Source: Pelobates cultripes (lineage: Eukaryota > Chordata > Amphibia > Anura > Pelobatidae). Taken from it: DNA of 64,000 bases. Position numbers and translations under genes: made by a program. The stretch is from assembly GCA_933207985.1 (NCBI GenBank), contig OW240913.1, forward strand, positions 359,396,856 to 359,460,855, given 5' to 3'. Positions 23,171 to 35,823 of this stretch are shown piece by piece. The stretch's first letter is position 1, and every line of letters starts with the position of its first letter. The notes beneath the pieces are model-generated. The model did not search any database. It had not been told where the DNA came from and saw nothing but the letters and a program-made list of their open reading frames with translations.

Positions 23171-26100
23171 CGGCATTCCTGAACGCTTATGTGTGCACGA
23201 CATACTAATTTTATAATTGTGTCACCCAGTGCCAATGTGTGATATAAATATCATGTACTACCTATTATATTACTATGTCTTTATTGGTTGATGTATAAAA
23301 TATCGCATTCCGGTCATTGTCGGCCACGTACTTGCTTGACCTATCCTTAAATAAAGAATTTTCACTGTACCTAAAGGGGTATCCGCTACACCTTACTAAT
23401 AAGGCTCAAAGAAGGCTGAAAAAAAATGTCTGGGATTGCTGTATCTCTCAAGCAGAGAACTTGCTGGCATTTTGGTTCTAGGCTGCCCTTACAGGTAGGA
23501 TCAGTTACGATAGGGTCACGTGAGTTGTAATTCTACCACAGCTCAAAGGCAACCTGTTGCAATTAGGTGGACATCTTAAGTGCTAACTGTTGGCCACCGT
23601 GCTATAATGTGTTAGTTTGTCTACCGCTTGGAGAATATGAGCTGTAGACTATTTTAATCTTGGGTAACTTTGTTTACCTGATTAACTAGTACAGTGTTAT
23701 GTGCTCCCTTTTATAAGGACAATGATAATCCCAGAGGTCATAACAGTTGCATTTAAGACCATACAATGACCAGAACATTGTGCTAGATCGGGCCTCATAG
23801 GTCCCAGATTACCCATATCAAACATGGCCTCTCTGTAATAACATGTTTTTAGTTTGTACTATTTTAGTTTACCAAGGTAACATTTATCCTGATCTAAGCT
23901 TGTGGTGAACGATTGTAGGTTAGCCAGAGGACGCCTACCTTTACAATAGGGCATGATTGCTATGAAGCTGTGCTGATGAAGTTGCATAATGTGACTTGAG
24001 CACAAATGCTGAACCCTTAAGCAATTAACAAGTTAATGTGATCTGAAGCATCTTTCAGCCTAGTTTCTACGTACGGATGTCCGCACATGTTGAAAGAGCC
24101 AATGGATGTCTTCAAACTTCCCTGTCTGTTATCTCCTATGAAACTTGGTAGTATTATAGTGATTTGTGCAGCCACCTCATGTCAGTCATTGAGTCCCAGT
24201 GATTGCTCTTCATGGTTATAAAACAGCCAAGTGCTATGAGATCGTTTTGCTGAACTTAGGGTACTCTGTGGTGCAGACATCGCTACCTCCTGATGATCCC
24301 ACTAATATAGGATAAGAAATACTCCAAGCACACCCCTTTACATATTGATTCCTGGTTTCATGAACAACTTGTTGAAGTCCATCCATGGCGTCTTGATCTA
24401 AACCTCACTGAATCTCATTGGATGTTCTGGAGTAAAGTGTGTGAAGTGCACTCTACTTCCATCCCTCATAGGCGTTTCTTGAAAAATGGGGACCTTTCGT
24501 TAGTGCTACTACCACTACACATTGTAGTACTCGGACAGCAAAGAGTGGGTCCAGTCCTTAATAGGACTTTTGTGACAATAGACTGGTAGATCCAGTTGTT
24601 TTGTCAGTTCTCTGGGGTAAATCTTCAGCTACTCATCTCCTGCTGATTGCCAAAATCTGGAACCACATTCCCTTTTACCCATTGTTTTAGAAAGACAATG
24701 AAAACAACAAATACTATTAAGGCTTTCTTATGATACCAAAATGGTTCTAAAGTTTATAATTCTAAAAAAAAGTGCATTAACTCACTTGTGCAATTAGAGG
24801 GAAGCTTTGCCTGATCATTTTAGGATGGTTGTACCCATGAGTCCAGTCCAAACTCCAAATTCAAGGCAAGTCCTACCTGCATTATCTGCTTAGTCTACCC
24901 AGATAATGTTTTTGGTCTCTTAGGCAAGACAGTAATATATATGGCTGGTATTACTTTACACTGTGAACTTGTGGATCTCCATCTAGATTGCTATTTATGG
25001 ACTGGGTAGGACAATAAGCAGGTCCTCGGTGGATGAGAGTGAGCAGGTGGGTAATCATAGATCCCACCATTCTCTTCATTCTAACACTTGTTCCTGTGTG
25101 AGAGCAGTAGGGGCTCTAAGGCTTTTATTCTAAAAATGTTTGAGCAGAACAATCATTTTAATGTAATTTATTTGTTTTTATATGCCCATTATAAAGCGCA
25201 GTTGATAATGTTTGCACTATATAACTTTCATACATTATCATCATCTCTGGACTCCTAGTGAAGGTCGGTTTTGGGAAGGCTCCTTTTTTTAATTTGAAAA
25301 TTACTTGGAACATGAGTGAGTTTCTGAGCTATTTTGGCCCATGTCCGGACTAGGGTTATGCAGGCCAGCTGTTGTGATTGATTCTAAGTCAAAGTTAATT
25401 TTGATCACTTTCAAAATATTTCCATAAATATTGTTAGTTATTGAATTTAGTGAAAGTATTATGTGTATTAGCAATATGTTAAAAGAAATCTGTTTATTGA
25501 GCTAACTACATTTTGGAATAATATCTTTCATGATAGTCTCCCAAAATCCTGCTGTTCCAAAATGTAGTCCATTAAATAAAGTTACAGACTTGTACATTTG
25601 AATTCAGACCAATTTGGTCCGTTTACCCACATTCCATGTCTCTGAAGCACCATATGAACTTATTACTGAGCAAACGACTAGTGCGATGGCAGAACATTGT
25701 TGATTGATTCAGTATTCAGAGTTCCAAAAAAGAGATGATTGATTTCTAGGGTACAACCATGAAATGCTGATATCATTCACAGATTAAGTAAAAAGTGACC
25801 AATAGAGGGACAAAAAGGATGAACAATAAAAACATTTATTTATTATGTTTCCCTGAATATTTCCTGTGGATGATTTCCGGCTGAACCAAACTATCACATT
25901 AAAGTCGTACTTCTCTGAAAAAAAACTTTCATATTTGGGAAAAATTATTTGCGCAAACTGAACTTTCCTGCCATGGGCAAGTCTATTACAAAATACAGTA
26001 CAGCTACTCTTTTTATTTCACATCTGTGTTGCTAGACTAATATGGCTACTAATACATTGTATATTTTATTAATAACTTTGGGAAGGATGTTAAAAATTCC

Positions 26101-26210
26101 GCGGTCTTTTTTTTGTTTGTTTGTTTACTTTGTGTGTGTGTGTTTGTCTCATATTTGATGCCTGTAGATGCTGACTATTAATACTAGCACAAAAATAATC
26201 ATAAGTCCGG
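23171..26210. other. About 3 kb of AT-rich intergenic sequence, nothing recognised
   Basis: No open frame above 60 codons, no clear repeat ends, no tandem repeats. It may contain very old transposon remains. Confidence 0.5.
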
Positions 26211-26214
26211 TTAT

Positions 26215-26744
26215 CAATGCTTATAGGCACCAAAACAACAACTTAACTTAATGAAGCAGTTTTAGCATACAGATCACACCCTGCAGTCTCGCTGCCCAAT
26301 TCTCTGCAATTTTAGAGTTATATCAATTTGTTTCTGCCCATGCAGCCCTAGCCAGACCTCCCCTGGCTGTGTCTCACACAGCCTGCATGAAAACATGGTT
26401 TCATTTTCAATCAGATATCAACTTGCTTTAGAAGTTTTCTATCTCATGCTCTATAAATTAAACTGTAATCACACACATGCGCTATTGCCAGAGCAGGAAA
26501 TAAAGTCTAAATTAAACAGACTGTACAATAAAGGAAGTTTAAACATTAGATCTTTCTTTACAGGAAATGATTAGGAAGGCTATGCAAGCCACATTCAGGG
26601 AGGTGTGACTAGGGCTGTATAAACAACGGGAATTAAACTTCTAAATGGCAGACAATTAGGCAGTGAGACTGCAGGGGCATGATCTATACACCAAAACTGC
26701 TTAATTAAGCTACATTTCATTTGGTGCCTATAGTGTCCCTTTAA
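26215..26744. mobile_element. T2 MITE, left end decayed
   Basis: The right end GGTGCCTATAGTGTCCCTTTAA is clear. The body resembles the copy at 11520 and the one at 50885 (CTGCAGTCTCGCTGCCCAAT, GCATGATCTATACACC). The left terminus reads CTTATAGGCACC and is changed. Confidence 0.7.
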
Positions 26745-28882
26745 TAATCATTCATGATATAGTTATCTCAGTAGCCTTTAATATTAAAAAAATATTTAAA
26801 AAAAATATGATCCTTAATGATAATTTCATGAAACCCAAATGATCAGTTAATGGAATGTGTAATGATATGCATCTGTTTTTTGGCTTGCTGTGAGTAAGAT
26901 TCACCAGCAGGTGGCAGTAAATAAAATGGAAAACTAACCAAATGTTTAGGATTTAGCATATGGTTGTTGGGCAGCACTAGTACTTCTGCGTTTTCCATAA
27001 AGATAGAACACTTATAGAAACACAAAACATATAGACAGTGTTGGAATTTCACTGAAAATGAACGAGAGAAATTAGGAACTACGTTCTCGTATACAAGTTG
27101 AATTTTGGCAAAATGTGTCAATGGGCAGAGCTTCTGCGACCACACTCCGACATTTCTCATATCACTTGTGACAGCTGATGGCAACTGGCATCTCCCAGGA
27201 CCTCCATAGATCCCTGTTTTTTTTTTTACCAAGATGAAGCTGCCTAGAGGGTGGACCACTGAATCACTTTGGAGGATCGAGGCAAAAAATGTAAAAATTC
27301 CACAAGTGACAGTACCGCTTTAATACTGGCGATACATAAACAAGATTGTGTTTCTACACAGCTTGGGCATCTACCTTATGGCTATTCTTGCATCTAGCCA
27401 TAACAATAGCAACAACATTAGAACATAATGTTACCGTTGTTGGTATTACCCTATTAATTATCTAAGTTTTTAAAAATAATTATATTTAAATTAGAACACT
27501 ATTTTAATTTGTGTCAATATATTAGATACTTTTATTCCCTAGTTAATGTCTGTACTAGCAGATTCCAGCCTTGGGTACAAGCTGTACTTGGACTATATTT
27601 CATAGAATTCGCTGCCAGTCCATCTTTAGAAGAGTTATATTAAATATGATTCACCTCTGTCATTGTCTGATGGAAAATGTACATTTATAGGGTTTTTTAA
27701 TGTGTAGGGCACATCGATGTTAATAGAACTGTTTGTGTTAAATTATTATTCTCGTAATAACTTTGCCGAAATGTAACTATAGAGGGGAGTCTCTCATAAA
27801 GGCCCTGATTGCAAACTAATTGCCAGCCTTGTATTGGACACAAACTGCTAATATGAGGCCCTGGCATTGATTGCAGACAGATCCTATACTGTATATAATT
27901 TGGAAAACACATTCTAGGGAATAATGTATTGGTTTTTTTTTTGTTTTTTGTTTTTTTTTTGTACATTCAATGTTGAAATTTTAAAAGGCACAGTGTGCTG
28001 AACAGCCAGGTGGTGGCGCTGTAGTCAATGGTGTGGCCATTACAAAAAAGAACATTTATCCCCAGGAACTAACATGTGTTGTCCCCAATCTCACAATTTC
28101 TACCCCAATCTCCAAGTGAAGGGGCAGATTACTGGTCTGGTACATTGTTCAAGCACTCAGTGTCTCTAGTCTGGATTAGTGTTACCTGCTCTCAGTCAGT
28201 CTCACTGGGGACCACATTACCCACTTATAGTCCTTAGGGACTGACTTATCTTCTTTACCCTACAAACTTTTCACATCTTATAATTATCCTCAGACTTACC
28301 TACTGTGCCCGTTAGAAATTAATTTACAATCTTTATCCTCAGCTATTCAACTCCCAGAAAATGTACCCCAAACAGCACACATTTTGTAATTTGCTATTAT
28401 ACACCACCGTAATCCCTTCACTCTGCCAGAGAGTTTTTATTTTATTAAAGGGACATTGTACTTATTGTAACAGCTTCATCTCAAGTGGTTATAGTGTCTG
28501 GATTCCCCTGGAGCAATCCTTCCATTTAGTATTAACGTTTTTTAATGTGTTTATGCCAACGTGTGTCCACAGTTTTATTTGGGCTAATGAGGAAGTATTA
28601 CCCTGAGCAGCAATGGGCCCCTGATATTGGCTGAGAATGACTGCATTCAGCCTTTTACAATTAGAATGACCAGAAGGAAGTGTGTAATCACAGCCCGAGT
28701 CACACCCACAGTGGGAGCAGGGCTATGGTTATTAATGTTAAACTGCTTGAAAATGGTTTAACACTGAATGGAGGGATAGTACAGCTGATTTCAAGCACTG
28801 TAACCAATTCAATGAGATGAAATGGTTATAGTGCCTGGTGTGTATTTGTTAGCAATATAATATTTTCTCATTTTGTCACCTG
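26745..28882. other. Intergenic stretch, nothing coding recognised
   Basis: A 138-codon minus-strand frame (26843-27259) has no domain I know and no splice support. A weak T2-like start (TTAAAGGGACATTG) lies near 28446. Confidence 0.45.
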
Positions 28883-29000
28883 ATTGCACTCAGGGCCGGC
28901 GCGTCCATAAGGCGGCACAGGTGGCCGCCTTTGGGCGCAACGGCTCCGGGGGTGCAAGATTTCAGCTCTCCCTCCTGCCAGGCCACCTTCTGGACCCCCA

Positions 29001-29214
29001 GTGCGGCGTGCGGCAGTGGTGTGATCAGACGCGGCGAGGAAGCTCTAATCTCCACGCTCTGCTCCCTCACGCGCCGTCTGCTGATGCCGCGGGAGCCAGA
29101 ATATAACGTCATTTTCCGGCTCCCGCAGCATCAGAAGACAGTCTGCGAGGGAGCAGAGCGGGGAGATTAGAGCTCCCTCGCCGCGTCTGATCACACCACT
29201 GCCGCACACCGCCC
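29001..29214. repeat. Hairpin inside the outer hAT (about 100-bp arms)
   Basis: The arm from 29001 (GTGCGGCGTGCGGCAGTGGT) is the near-perfect reverse complement of the arm ending at 29214, with a short AT-rich loop around TATAACGTCATTTT. Subterminal hairpins are common in non-autonomous hAT elements. Confidence 0.75.
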
Positions 29215-30229
29215 AGCAGCCCTACTGGACCCCAGGGAATGATTCATCATCCACACCAGCTCTCCAGGTAGGGAGGCTGGGTGGAAAATGTTTATTTATT
29301 AAAATAATTAGTGAGTGTATGTGTGAGTGTGTGTATGTGTGTCTGTGAGTGAGTGTCTGTGTGTGAGTGACTGTCTGTGAGTGAGTGTGTGTGAGTGAGT
29401 GTATGTGTGTCTGTGTGTGAGTGTATGTGTGTCTGTGAGCAGGGCCGGACTGGGAAAAAAATTCAGCCCGGGCATTTTTTTATCACAGCGGCCCACTAAG
29501 AAGGGGGCGGGGCAGAGAGGGTGTGTTTTGTCATCACTCATGACAAACACGCCCCCTCTCAAAGTGAGCATGTTGGTTCAATGCTCTTCCAGGGCAGACC
29601 ATGCGCAGAGCTCTGCTGAAGAGCTCTAGCATGAGAAAAAAGCCCTGTATTTGTTCTGCACAGTGCAAGCAAATTTAATAACATGCTTGCACTGTTTCCT
29701 TGCAACTTGTCTCTGGTGTCTCTATAAATGGATACCAGGAGACAAAAGGGCCAGGAAAGAGTATTGTGCATGTGTTTGGAGCCTGTTTGTGGTATTATGT
29801 TTGTGCAGAGTGAGCTGGTCATGGTGTGGTATTGTGTAATAAGGTCTGTTTTAGTCGTGTTGTGTTTGTGGTGTAATGTAATGCATATGTGGCTAGGGGC
29901 TGTAGAGAATGTGTGTATAGGGGATGTAGCAAGTGTGTGCATACAGGCTATAGTGTGTGTGTGTATAGGTGATTTAGTGTTTGTAGAGAGTGTGTGTTCA
30001 GGGAATGTAGTATGTGTTTGCTTACAAGGAATCTAGTGTGCATATAGGGGATCCAGAGTGTGTGTGTGTATATGATCCAGAGTTGGCTAAAGGATCTAGT
30101 GTGTGTCTGGAATGTAATGTGTTTAGGGGTGCAGTGTGTGTGTGAGGGGTGTTGTGTGTATGTGTATATATATATATATATATATAGTTTATATAAATAT
30201 GTTTGGAAGTATTGTGTATGTGTGTGATG

Positions 30230-31290
30230 CAGTGTATTGGGGGGTTGTGTGTGTATGTGAGGGGTGCAGTATGTGTGTGTGAGGTGTGATGTGTGTGAGG
30301 GTGCTGTGTGTGTGAGGGTGCTGTGTATGATGTGTGTGAGAGTGTTGTGTGTGTGATGTGTGTGAGTGCTGAGTGTGATAGTGCTGTGTATGATGTGTGA
30401 TGTGTGTGAGAGTGATGTGTGAGAGTGCTGTGTGTGAGTGTTGTGTGTTATGTGTGTGAGTGCTGAGTGTGATAGTGCTGTGTATGAGTGTTGAGTGTGA
30501 TAGTGCTGTGTATGATGTGTGTGAGTGCTGAGTGTGATGTGTGTGAGAGTGATGTGCCTGAGTGCTGAGTGCTGTGTGTGAGAGTGTTGTGTGATGTGTG
30601 TGAGAGTGCTGAGTGTGAAAGTGCTGTGTGTGAAAGTGCTATGATGTGTGTGAGAGTGCTGCGATGTGTGAGATTGCTGTGTATGATGTGTGTGAGAGTG
30701 CTGTGTTTGAGAGTGCTATGATGTGTGTGAGAGTGCTATGATGTGTGTGAGAGTGCTGCGATGTGTGAGATTGCTGTGTATGATGTGTGTGAGAGTGCTG
30801 TGTGTGAGAGTGCTATGATGTGTGTGAGAGTGCTGCGTGTGATGTGTGTGAGAGTGCTATGATGTGTGAGAGTGCTGCGCTGTGTGTGAGAGTGCTGTGT
30901 GTGAGTGTTGTGTGTTGTGAGTGCTGGGTGTGATAGTGCTGTGTGTGATGTGTGTGAGTGCTGCGTGTGATGTGTGTGAGAGTGCTGAGTGTGAAAGTGC
31001 TGTGTGTGAGTGCTAGTGCTATGATGTGTGTGAGAGTGCTGTGTGTGAAAGTGCTATGATGTGTGTGAAAGTGCTATGATGTGTGTGAGAGTGCTATGAT
31101 GTGTGTGAGAGTGCTGCGTGTGATGTGTGTGAGAGTGCTGAGTGTGAGAGTGCTGTGTGTGAGAGTGCTGAGTGTGAGAGTGCTGGGTGTGAGAGTGCTG
31201 GGTGTGAGAGTGCTGGGTGTGAGAGTGCTGGGTGTGATGTGTGTGAGAGTGTTGTGTGAGTGCTGAGAATGCTGAGTGTGATAGTGCTGT
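30230..31290. repeat. TG-rich irregular minisatellite (GTGTGTGAGAGTGCTG type) inside the inner hAT
   Basis: About 1 kb of variable units built from GTGTGTGA, GAGTGCTG and TATGATG blocks; no single clean period. A short regular run of 16-bp units (GGGTGTGAGAGTGCTG) occurs near 31150-31235. Open frames here are artefacts of the repeat. Confidence 0.85.
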
Positions 31291-31500
31291 GTATAAATGT
31301 TGTGTGTTGGGGGGTAAATAAACAAATAAAAAATTAAGTGGGGGTAAATATATAAAAAAATAAAATAAAAACTAAGCAAAAAAAAAACTAAACCCCCCCC
31401 CTCCCTTCTTACCTTTAGCCTGGGAGGGGGGGACAGGCACGTGGTAGCTGGGAGGGGGGGCACCGGCACTCGCACACCATCCCTGGTGGTCCAGTGGTGA

Positions 31501-31565
31501 GTGAACTCTCTCGCGAGATCGGGGCGTTGCCATGGCAACGCTCCGGATCTCGCGAGAGAAACCCG
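31501..31565. promoter_or_regulatory. Palindromic factor-site array: TCTCGCGAGA - RFX box - TCTCGCGAGA
   Basis: TCTCGCGAGA at 31509-31518 and 31548-31557 flanks the full RFX palindrome GTTGCCATGGCAAC at 31526-31539. The whole stretch is one palindrome centred near 31532. TCTCGCGAGA is the BANP-bound motif of CpG-island promoters and the centre is the classical RFX site. It is inside a transposon; function is not shown. Confidence 0.6.
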
Positions 31566-31831
31566 GCAGAGCTGCAAGACAGAGCTCCGCCGGGTCCTCT
31601 CCCTCTCTCCCCAGCCGCAGGTCTATTTAAATGGGCCGGTGAGGGAGCTCTTTGATCTCCCCACTGGCCCTCCATGGCAAACAGCGGGGCTGGCGCTCGG
31701 ATAGTGCCGGCCCTGCATACACCGGCAGGGGAGATCCTGGGACCTCCCCTGCCGGCCTCGGCCCCACGGACACCGCGGCCCACCGGGCATTTGCCCTCCG
31801 TGCCCGATGGCCAGTCCGGGCCTGTCTGTGA

Positions 31832-32210
31832 GTGACTGACTGTGTGTGAGTGTGTGTATGTATGTGTGTCTGTGTGTGAGTGTATGTGTGTCTGTGTGTG
31901 AGTGAGTGTATGTGTGTCTGTGAGTGACTGTGAGTGTGTGTGTGTGTGAGTAAGTGTGTGTGTTTGTGAGTGATTGTATGAGTGTTGCATGTGAGTGTAT
32001 GTGTGTCAGTGTATGTGTGTGTCTGTCAGTGTGTGTTTGTGAGTGTCTGTCAAATCAGTGAGAGTATCTTTGTCATTGAGTCTGTGTGTGACTATCAGTG
32101 TGTCTGTCAATGAGTGTCAATCAGTGTGTGTGTGTCAATGAATGAGTTTGTGTCAGATCAGTGAGTCTGTATGTTTGTCATTGAGTGTGTGTGACTGTCA
32201 GTGTGTATAC
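31832..32210. repeat. GTGTGTCTGTGAGTGAG microsatellite in the outer hAT
   Basis: Continuation of the TG-rich tract (29300-29439) that the inner hAT split; composed of GTGTGT, CTGTGAG and TCAGTG blocks. Confidence 0.75.
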
Positions 32211-32639
32211 ACCACTGAGTGTAGCGTGGCGGAGCGCAGTACAGGAGCTTCTGTTTCCTGTACCCGGCCAGACTGAGTGGAGGTGCTCACTGAGAGAGCA
32301 CTCCCTGTCAGTCCGGCCAGGTACAGAAAATTGAAGCTCCTGTAGGGGATATCCTTGGCTCGGCAACGCTACAAGAGAGGTAGGAGGCACACTAGGAAGG
32401 GGAGTGCGACCACTATGGGGGTGCGGGGTGCACCAAGGGACAGGGAGGGGAGAGAAACACCAAGGTACAGGGAAAAGAGGGGGGAGGTTAGAAAAACACT
32501 AAGGGACAGGGAAGGGAGGGGACCACTAATGGACGGGGAGATGGGCTGGGGGGGGGGGGAAATACATCTTCGCCTCTGTACCCGAAAATCCTTGCACCGG
32601 CCCTGATTGCACTCTACAAACCATCCTACAATCCTACGA

Positions 32640-33060
32640 ACAGACAGGTAGTTGTAACCAGACAAGTTGGACACGCAGGAACAGAGGGGTTGAGGGCCCT
32701 GCTCAATGAGCTTACATGCTAGAGGGAGTGGGGTAAAGTGACACAAAAGGTAAGGATAGTATTAGACTAATGACAGTTGCAAGAAAGGAATCAGTCGGGA
32801 GCTATTAACAGTTTAATTAAATACGCTTTTATGAAGAAGTGGGTTTTTAATGATTTTTTGAAGGCGTGGGGACTGGGTGAGCATCTAACGGAGGAGAGAA
32901 GTGAGTTCCACAGGAACGGTGCAGCCCTCGAGAAATCTTGAAGGTGAGCATCAGAGGAGGGAGTACGGACAGAAGATAGACGTAAGTCTTCAGCAGAGTG
33001 TAAGGGCCTAGACAGGACATACTTGTGTTTTAGGGAGGAAACAAAGGTGGGAGCAGAGAA
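32640..33060. repeat. Second copy of the CTGCTCAAnGAGCTTAC dispersed repeat
   Basis: Shares with 2663-3440 the CCCTGCTCAA-GAGCTTACA block, then GAAGTGGGTTTTTAATG (compare GATGGGTTTTGAA) and GTTCCACAGGAACGGTGCAGCC (compare GTTCCAAAGGAAAGGAGCTGCC). It starts right after the outer hAT. Confidence 0.5.
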
Positions 33061-34900
33061 GGATTAAAATCCCACAAGGCCCTAGCCAGCTTTATCAGTT
33101 CCTGCCCTCCCCCTCATATACATAGGGATGGTAAATAAAGTCAACCAAATAAATGGATCTGGGGTCCCCTGGGCCATACGCAGCCACCTGAGGTTGCCTT
33201 ATGGTTATTCCTGCTTTGATTTATCCAGACAAATGATCGAAGACAGTGAGTTTTATATGTACGCTTAATGCATGGACGTTAAATTGCTGCACAGATAGTT
33301 GAGTCTGTCGATTGGTACGTTTTTGCTCTTACCGTTAGAATATGTGATTTAAACTAAGAACATCTCTAATGTCCTCACAAGTTCTGTTTTCCATGATCCG
33401 TAGATCGGTACTACAGCGAGGGATATATTCACTAGAATTACAGTAAATTAACAAAAATAAAATAACAGATTGAAGGTTTTTTTTAGTTTGCTATATTGGT
33501 CTACGATTTTCTATCCCATTGTCCTTTCTCCACAATTCCTGATTAAGTGAAAATAATGCCAGAATGTTTGTAATGACATATAACGAGCTAATATGTATAT
33601 TACGTCATTTAGAAGGTTTCTAGGTATGACGATACATGCTGGACAACTTACTGGAGTGCTGGGTGACTTACTGGAGTTCTGGGTGACTTACTGGGGTGCT
33701 GGGTGACTTAGCTCTGTCCCCCCCAATCTTCTAACCAGTCCAAAGCAATGAACGTTGTCCTGTCCTCCTCATATGCCCTTGCCCTGACTGTCTAGAACTA
33801 CACGACACAAGCATTCCCCACCAGTGAAATCCTTTGTGATTCTTTAATCAACATGTCCTGCAGACAGAGTTGGATGGTTTCCAAACAAATGCTTGTGTGA
33901 AATTCTGGCAGCCATTGTTATTAGTAGACTTGTACGCAATCAGCGCTCAGTCAGTGCTGGTTTGAGAATGAGCCCATGCGGTCATAGCATTCAGTGAGGG
34001 ACAGGTGTCTTTATGTCTGGATACTCCCTGCAGAGTTCAGGGGAACCTCGTGGGAGCTTATATGAATCAAGACTTGCACTTGCTGTTCAGTAATTATTGA
34101 CATAGGGTCAGTGGGTGAGTCCATCCCTTTAAACATCTGGAGAAGTAAAAAGATGTAAAAAAAAAAAAAGAATTCTGTTTAAAGTTGCAGTTTGTCCATT
34201 CTGCTGGCTGTTAAAGGGACTTTGCTGTATGATGGGAGGGTTTCAATAGGTGCTAATGTAACCATAGATGTTGGACAGGACACAAATGTAACTTACTTCC
34301 GCAAGTCTTATGGAGCTGTGAATTCTTCACACTGTGACCCTATTTATGAGTCCACCATCTAGAAGCTACACAAAGGTCTCAGGCCACGTGTTAAAATCCA
34401 GCATCTATTAAGAAAATATTTTTACAATACAGCAGAAAAAATATATATTTGCATCCATAACAAAGCCACAAAGTCAACTGTGCACAGAGAAATTATACAG
34501 CAATAAAGTATAGATGAGCACTTACTAAAGTGGGTGGCTGTATAGAGCTGGTATTGCCACAACAGTAAATAAATTCCTAATAAAAAAAATGTTTCACCAA
34601 GGTTGATGCAGATGTTTTTGCTAACGAGGGTAACGTTTTTGTTTGTTTGTTTTTTTAGATCCTGACGACCTTCACTACACTGTCTGACAATTCTCCATAG
34701 ATATATTATACCTGACAGATCGTAGTTATGTTCTACTCGCGTTTTTTTGTTAAATGCAAAAAAGTGAATGTGAATGCTTCATGTACACTCCTGACACTGT
34801 ATCTGTTCCATGACAAATCCTGTAGCTGAGATCGTGCTTGGCATCTATGTTGTATTTAACATTCACAATAAAAATCGAAAATAAAAATAAAAAAAAGAAT
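33061..34900. other. Intergenic stretch, nothing recognised
   Basis: AT-rich with a poly-A run near 34150 and a short T2-like start (TTAAAGGGACTTTG) near 34212. No coding signal. Confidence 0.45.
33640..33715. repeat. Short 20-bp tandem repeat, 3-4 units
   Basis: Units of ACTTACTGGAGTGCTGGGTG with single-base changes. Confidence 0.75.
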
Positions 34901-35168
34901 GGACCCGTACTCTCCAAATTTAACGCAGTTCATAGCAGGAAGCACAAAAAGGTCAACGTTTCGGCTCACGCGTAAAAAGGCTGTGTGAGCTGAAACATCG
35001 CTGTTTGCATGGTTCCTTCCTGCAATGAACTAAATAAAACAACACTATATTATGTTTGGTAGAATACTTGTAGCACTAGCCTTATTGCGGATATGGGGAT
35101 TCTGCTTACATTCTCTTATTTATGTTTTATTTTATGTTTTGTTGTTTTACTTGGTGTTCATTATTGTG

Positions 35169-35246
35169 TTAACCCCTTAAGGACACATGACGTGTGACAT
35201 ATCATGATTCCATTTTATTCCAGAAGTTTGGTCCTTAAGGGGTTAA
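35169..35246. mobile_element. Short piggyBac-type MITE, 70 bp plus TTAA on both sides
   Basis: TTAA, then CCCCTTAAGGAC... ...GTCCTTAAGGGG, then TTAA. Ends match the CCCCTT ends of the 3.8-kb element at 56066. Its right TTAA (35243-35246) is also the left TTAA of the next T2 MITE. Confidence 0.75.
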
Positions 35247-35743
35247 AGGACCACTCTAGGCACCCAACCACTTCAGCTTAATGAAGTGGTCTGGGTGCCT
35301 GGTCCAGCTAGGGTTAACCCATTTCTTCATAAACATAGCAGTTTCAGAGAAACTGCTATGTTTATGAATGGGTTACGCCTTCCCCTATTTCCTCTAGTGG
35401 CTGTCTCATTGACAGCCACTAGAGGCGCTTGCGTGCTTCTCACTGTGAAAATCACAGTGAGAGCACGCAAGCGTCCATAGGAAAGCATTGATAATGCTTT
35501 CCTATGCGACCGGCTGAATGCGCTCGCAGCTCTTGCCGCGCGTGCGCATTCAGCCGACGGGGAGGAGAGAAGGAGGATCGAAGGAGGAGAGCTCCCCACC
35601 CAGCGCTGGAAAAAGGTAAGTTTTAACCCCTCTCCCCCTTCCAGAGCCGGGCGGGAGGGGGACCCTGAGGGTGGGGGCACCCTCAGGACACTATAGTGCC
35701 AGGAAAACGAGTATGTTTTCCTGGCACTATAGTGGTCCTTTAA
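35243..35743. mobile_element. T2 MITE abutting a piggyBac MITE
   Basis: TTAAAGGACCACTCTAGG ... CACTATAGTGGTCCTTTAA. Same subfamily as 15068-15507 (both carry CTCACTGTGAAAATCACAGT and CATAGGAAAGCATT). The left TTAA is shared with the piggyBac-type MITE. Confidence 0.8.
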
Positions 35744-35823
35744 GTTAAGGTATTTATGTCTGGGTGTAGTTTATTCCCGTATACCACCATAATGATCCCT
35801 ATGATTGCCCATGCCCATACAAG

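Larger units (their letters stand above)
29440..31824. mobile_element. Inner hAT transposon, non-autonomous, 2.4 kb
   Basis: Ends CAGGGCCGGACTGG and CCAGTCCGGGCCTG are inverted copies. Perfect 8-bp target duplications TCTGTGAG lie at 29432-29439 and 31825-31832. It holds a long GTGTGAGAGTGCTG-type array, a T-rich/A-rich spacer and a GC-rich 3' third with palindromes. No transposase frame. Confidence 0.9.
28891..32605. mobile_element. hAT transposon, non-autonomous, about 3.7 kb with a nested hAT
   Basis: The left end CAGGGCCGGCGCG and right end TTGCACCGGCCCTG form inverted ends, flanked by perfect 8-bp repeats ATTGCACT (28883-28890 and 32606-32613). No transposase frame is present. Inside are a 100-bp-arm hairpin (29001-29214), TG-rich microsatellite, and a second hAT (29440-31824). 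Confidence 0.88.

Noticed and set aside
26843..27259. 138-codon minus-strand open frame
   Set aside because: No domain, low-complexity ends, no exon context on either side.
28873..29170. Overlapping open frames on both strands in GC-rich DNA
   Set aside because: They lie across the terminus and hairpin of the outer hAT and are explained by its high GC content.
31074..31990. Minus-strand frames of 167 and 191 codons in the inner hAT
   Set aside because: Made of TG-rich repeat plus GC-rich hAT sequence; no transposase motifs such as the hAT dimerisation block.
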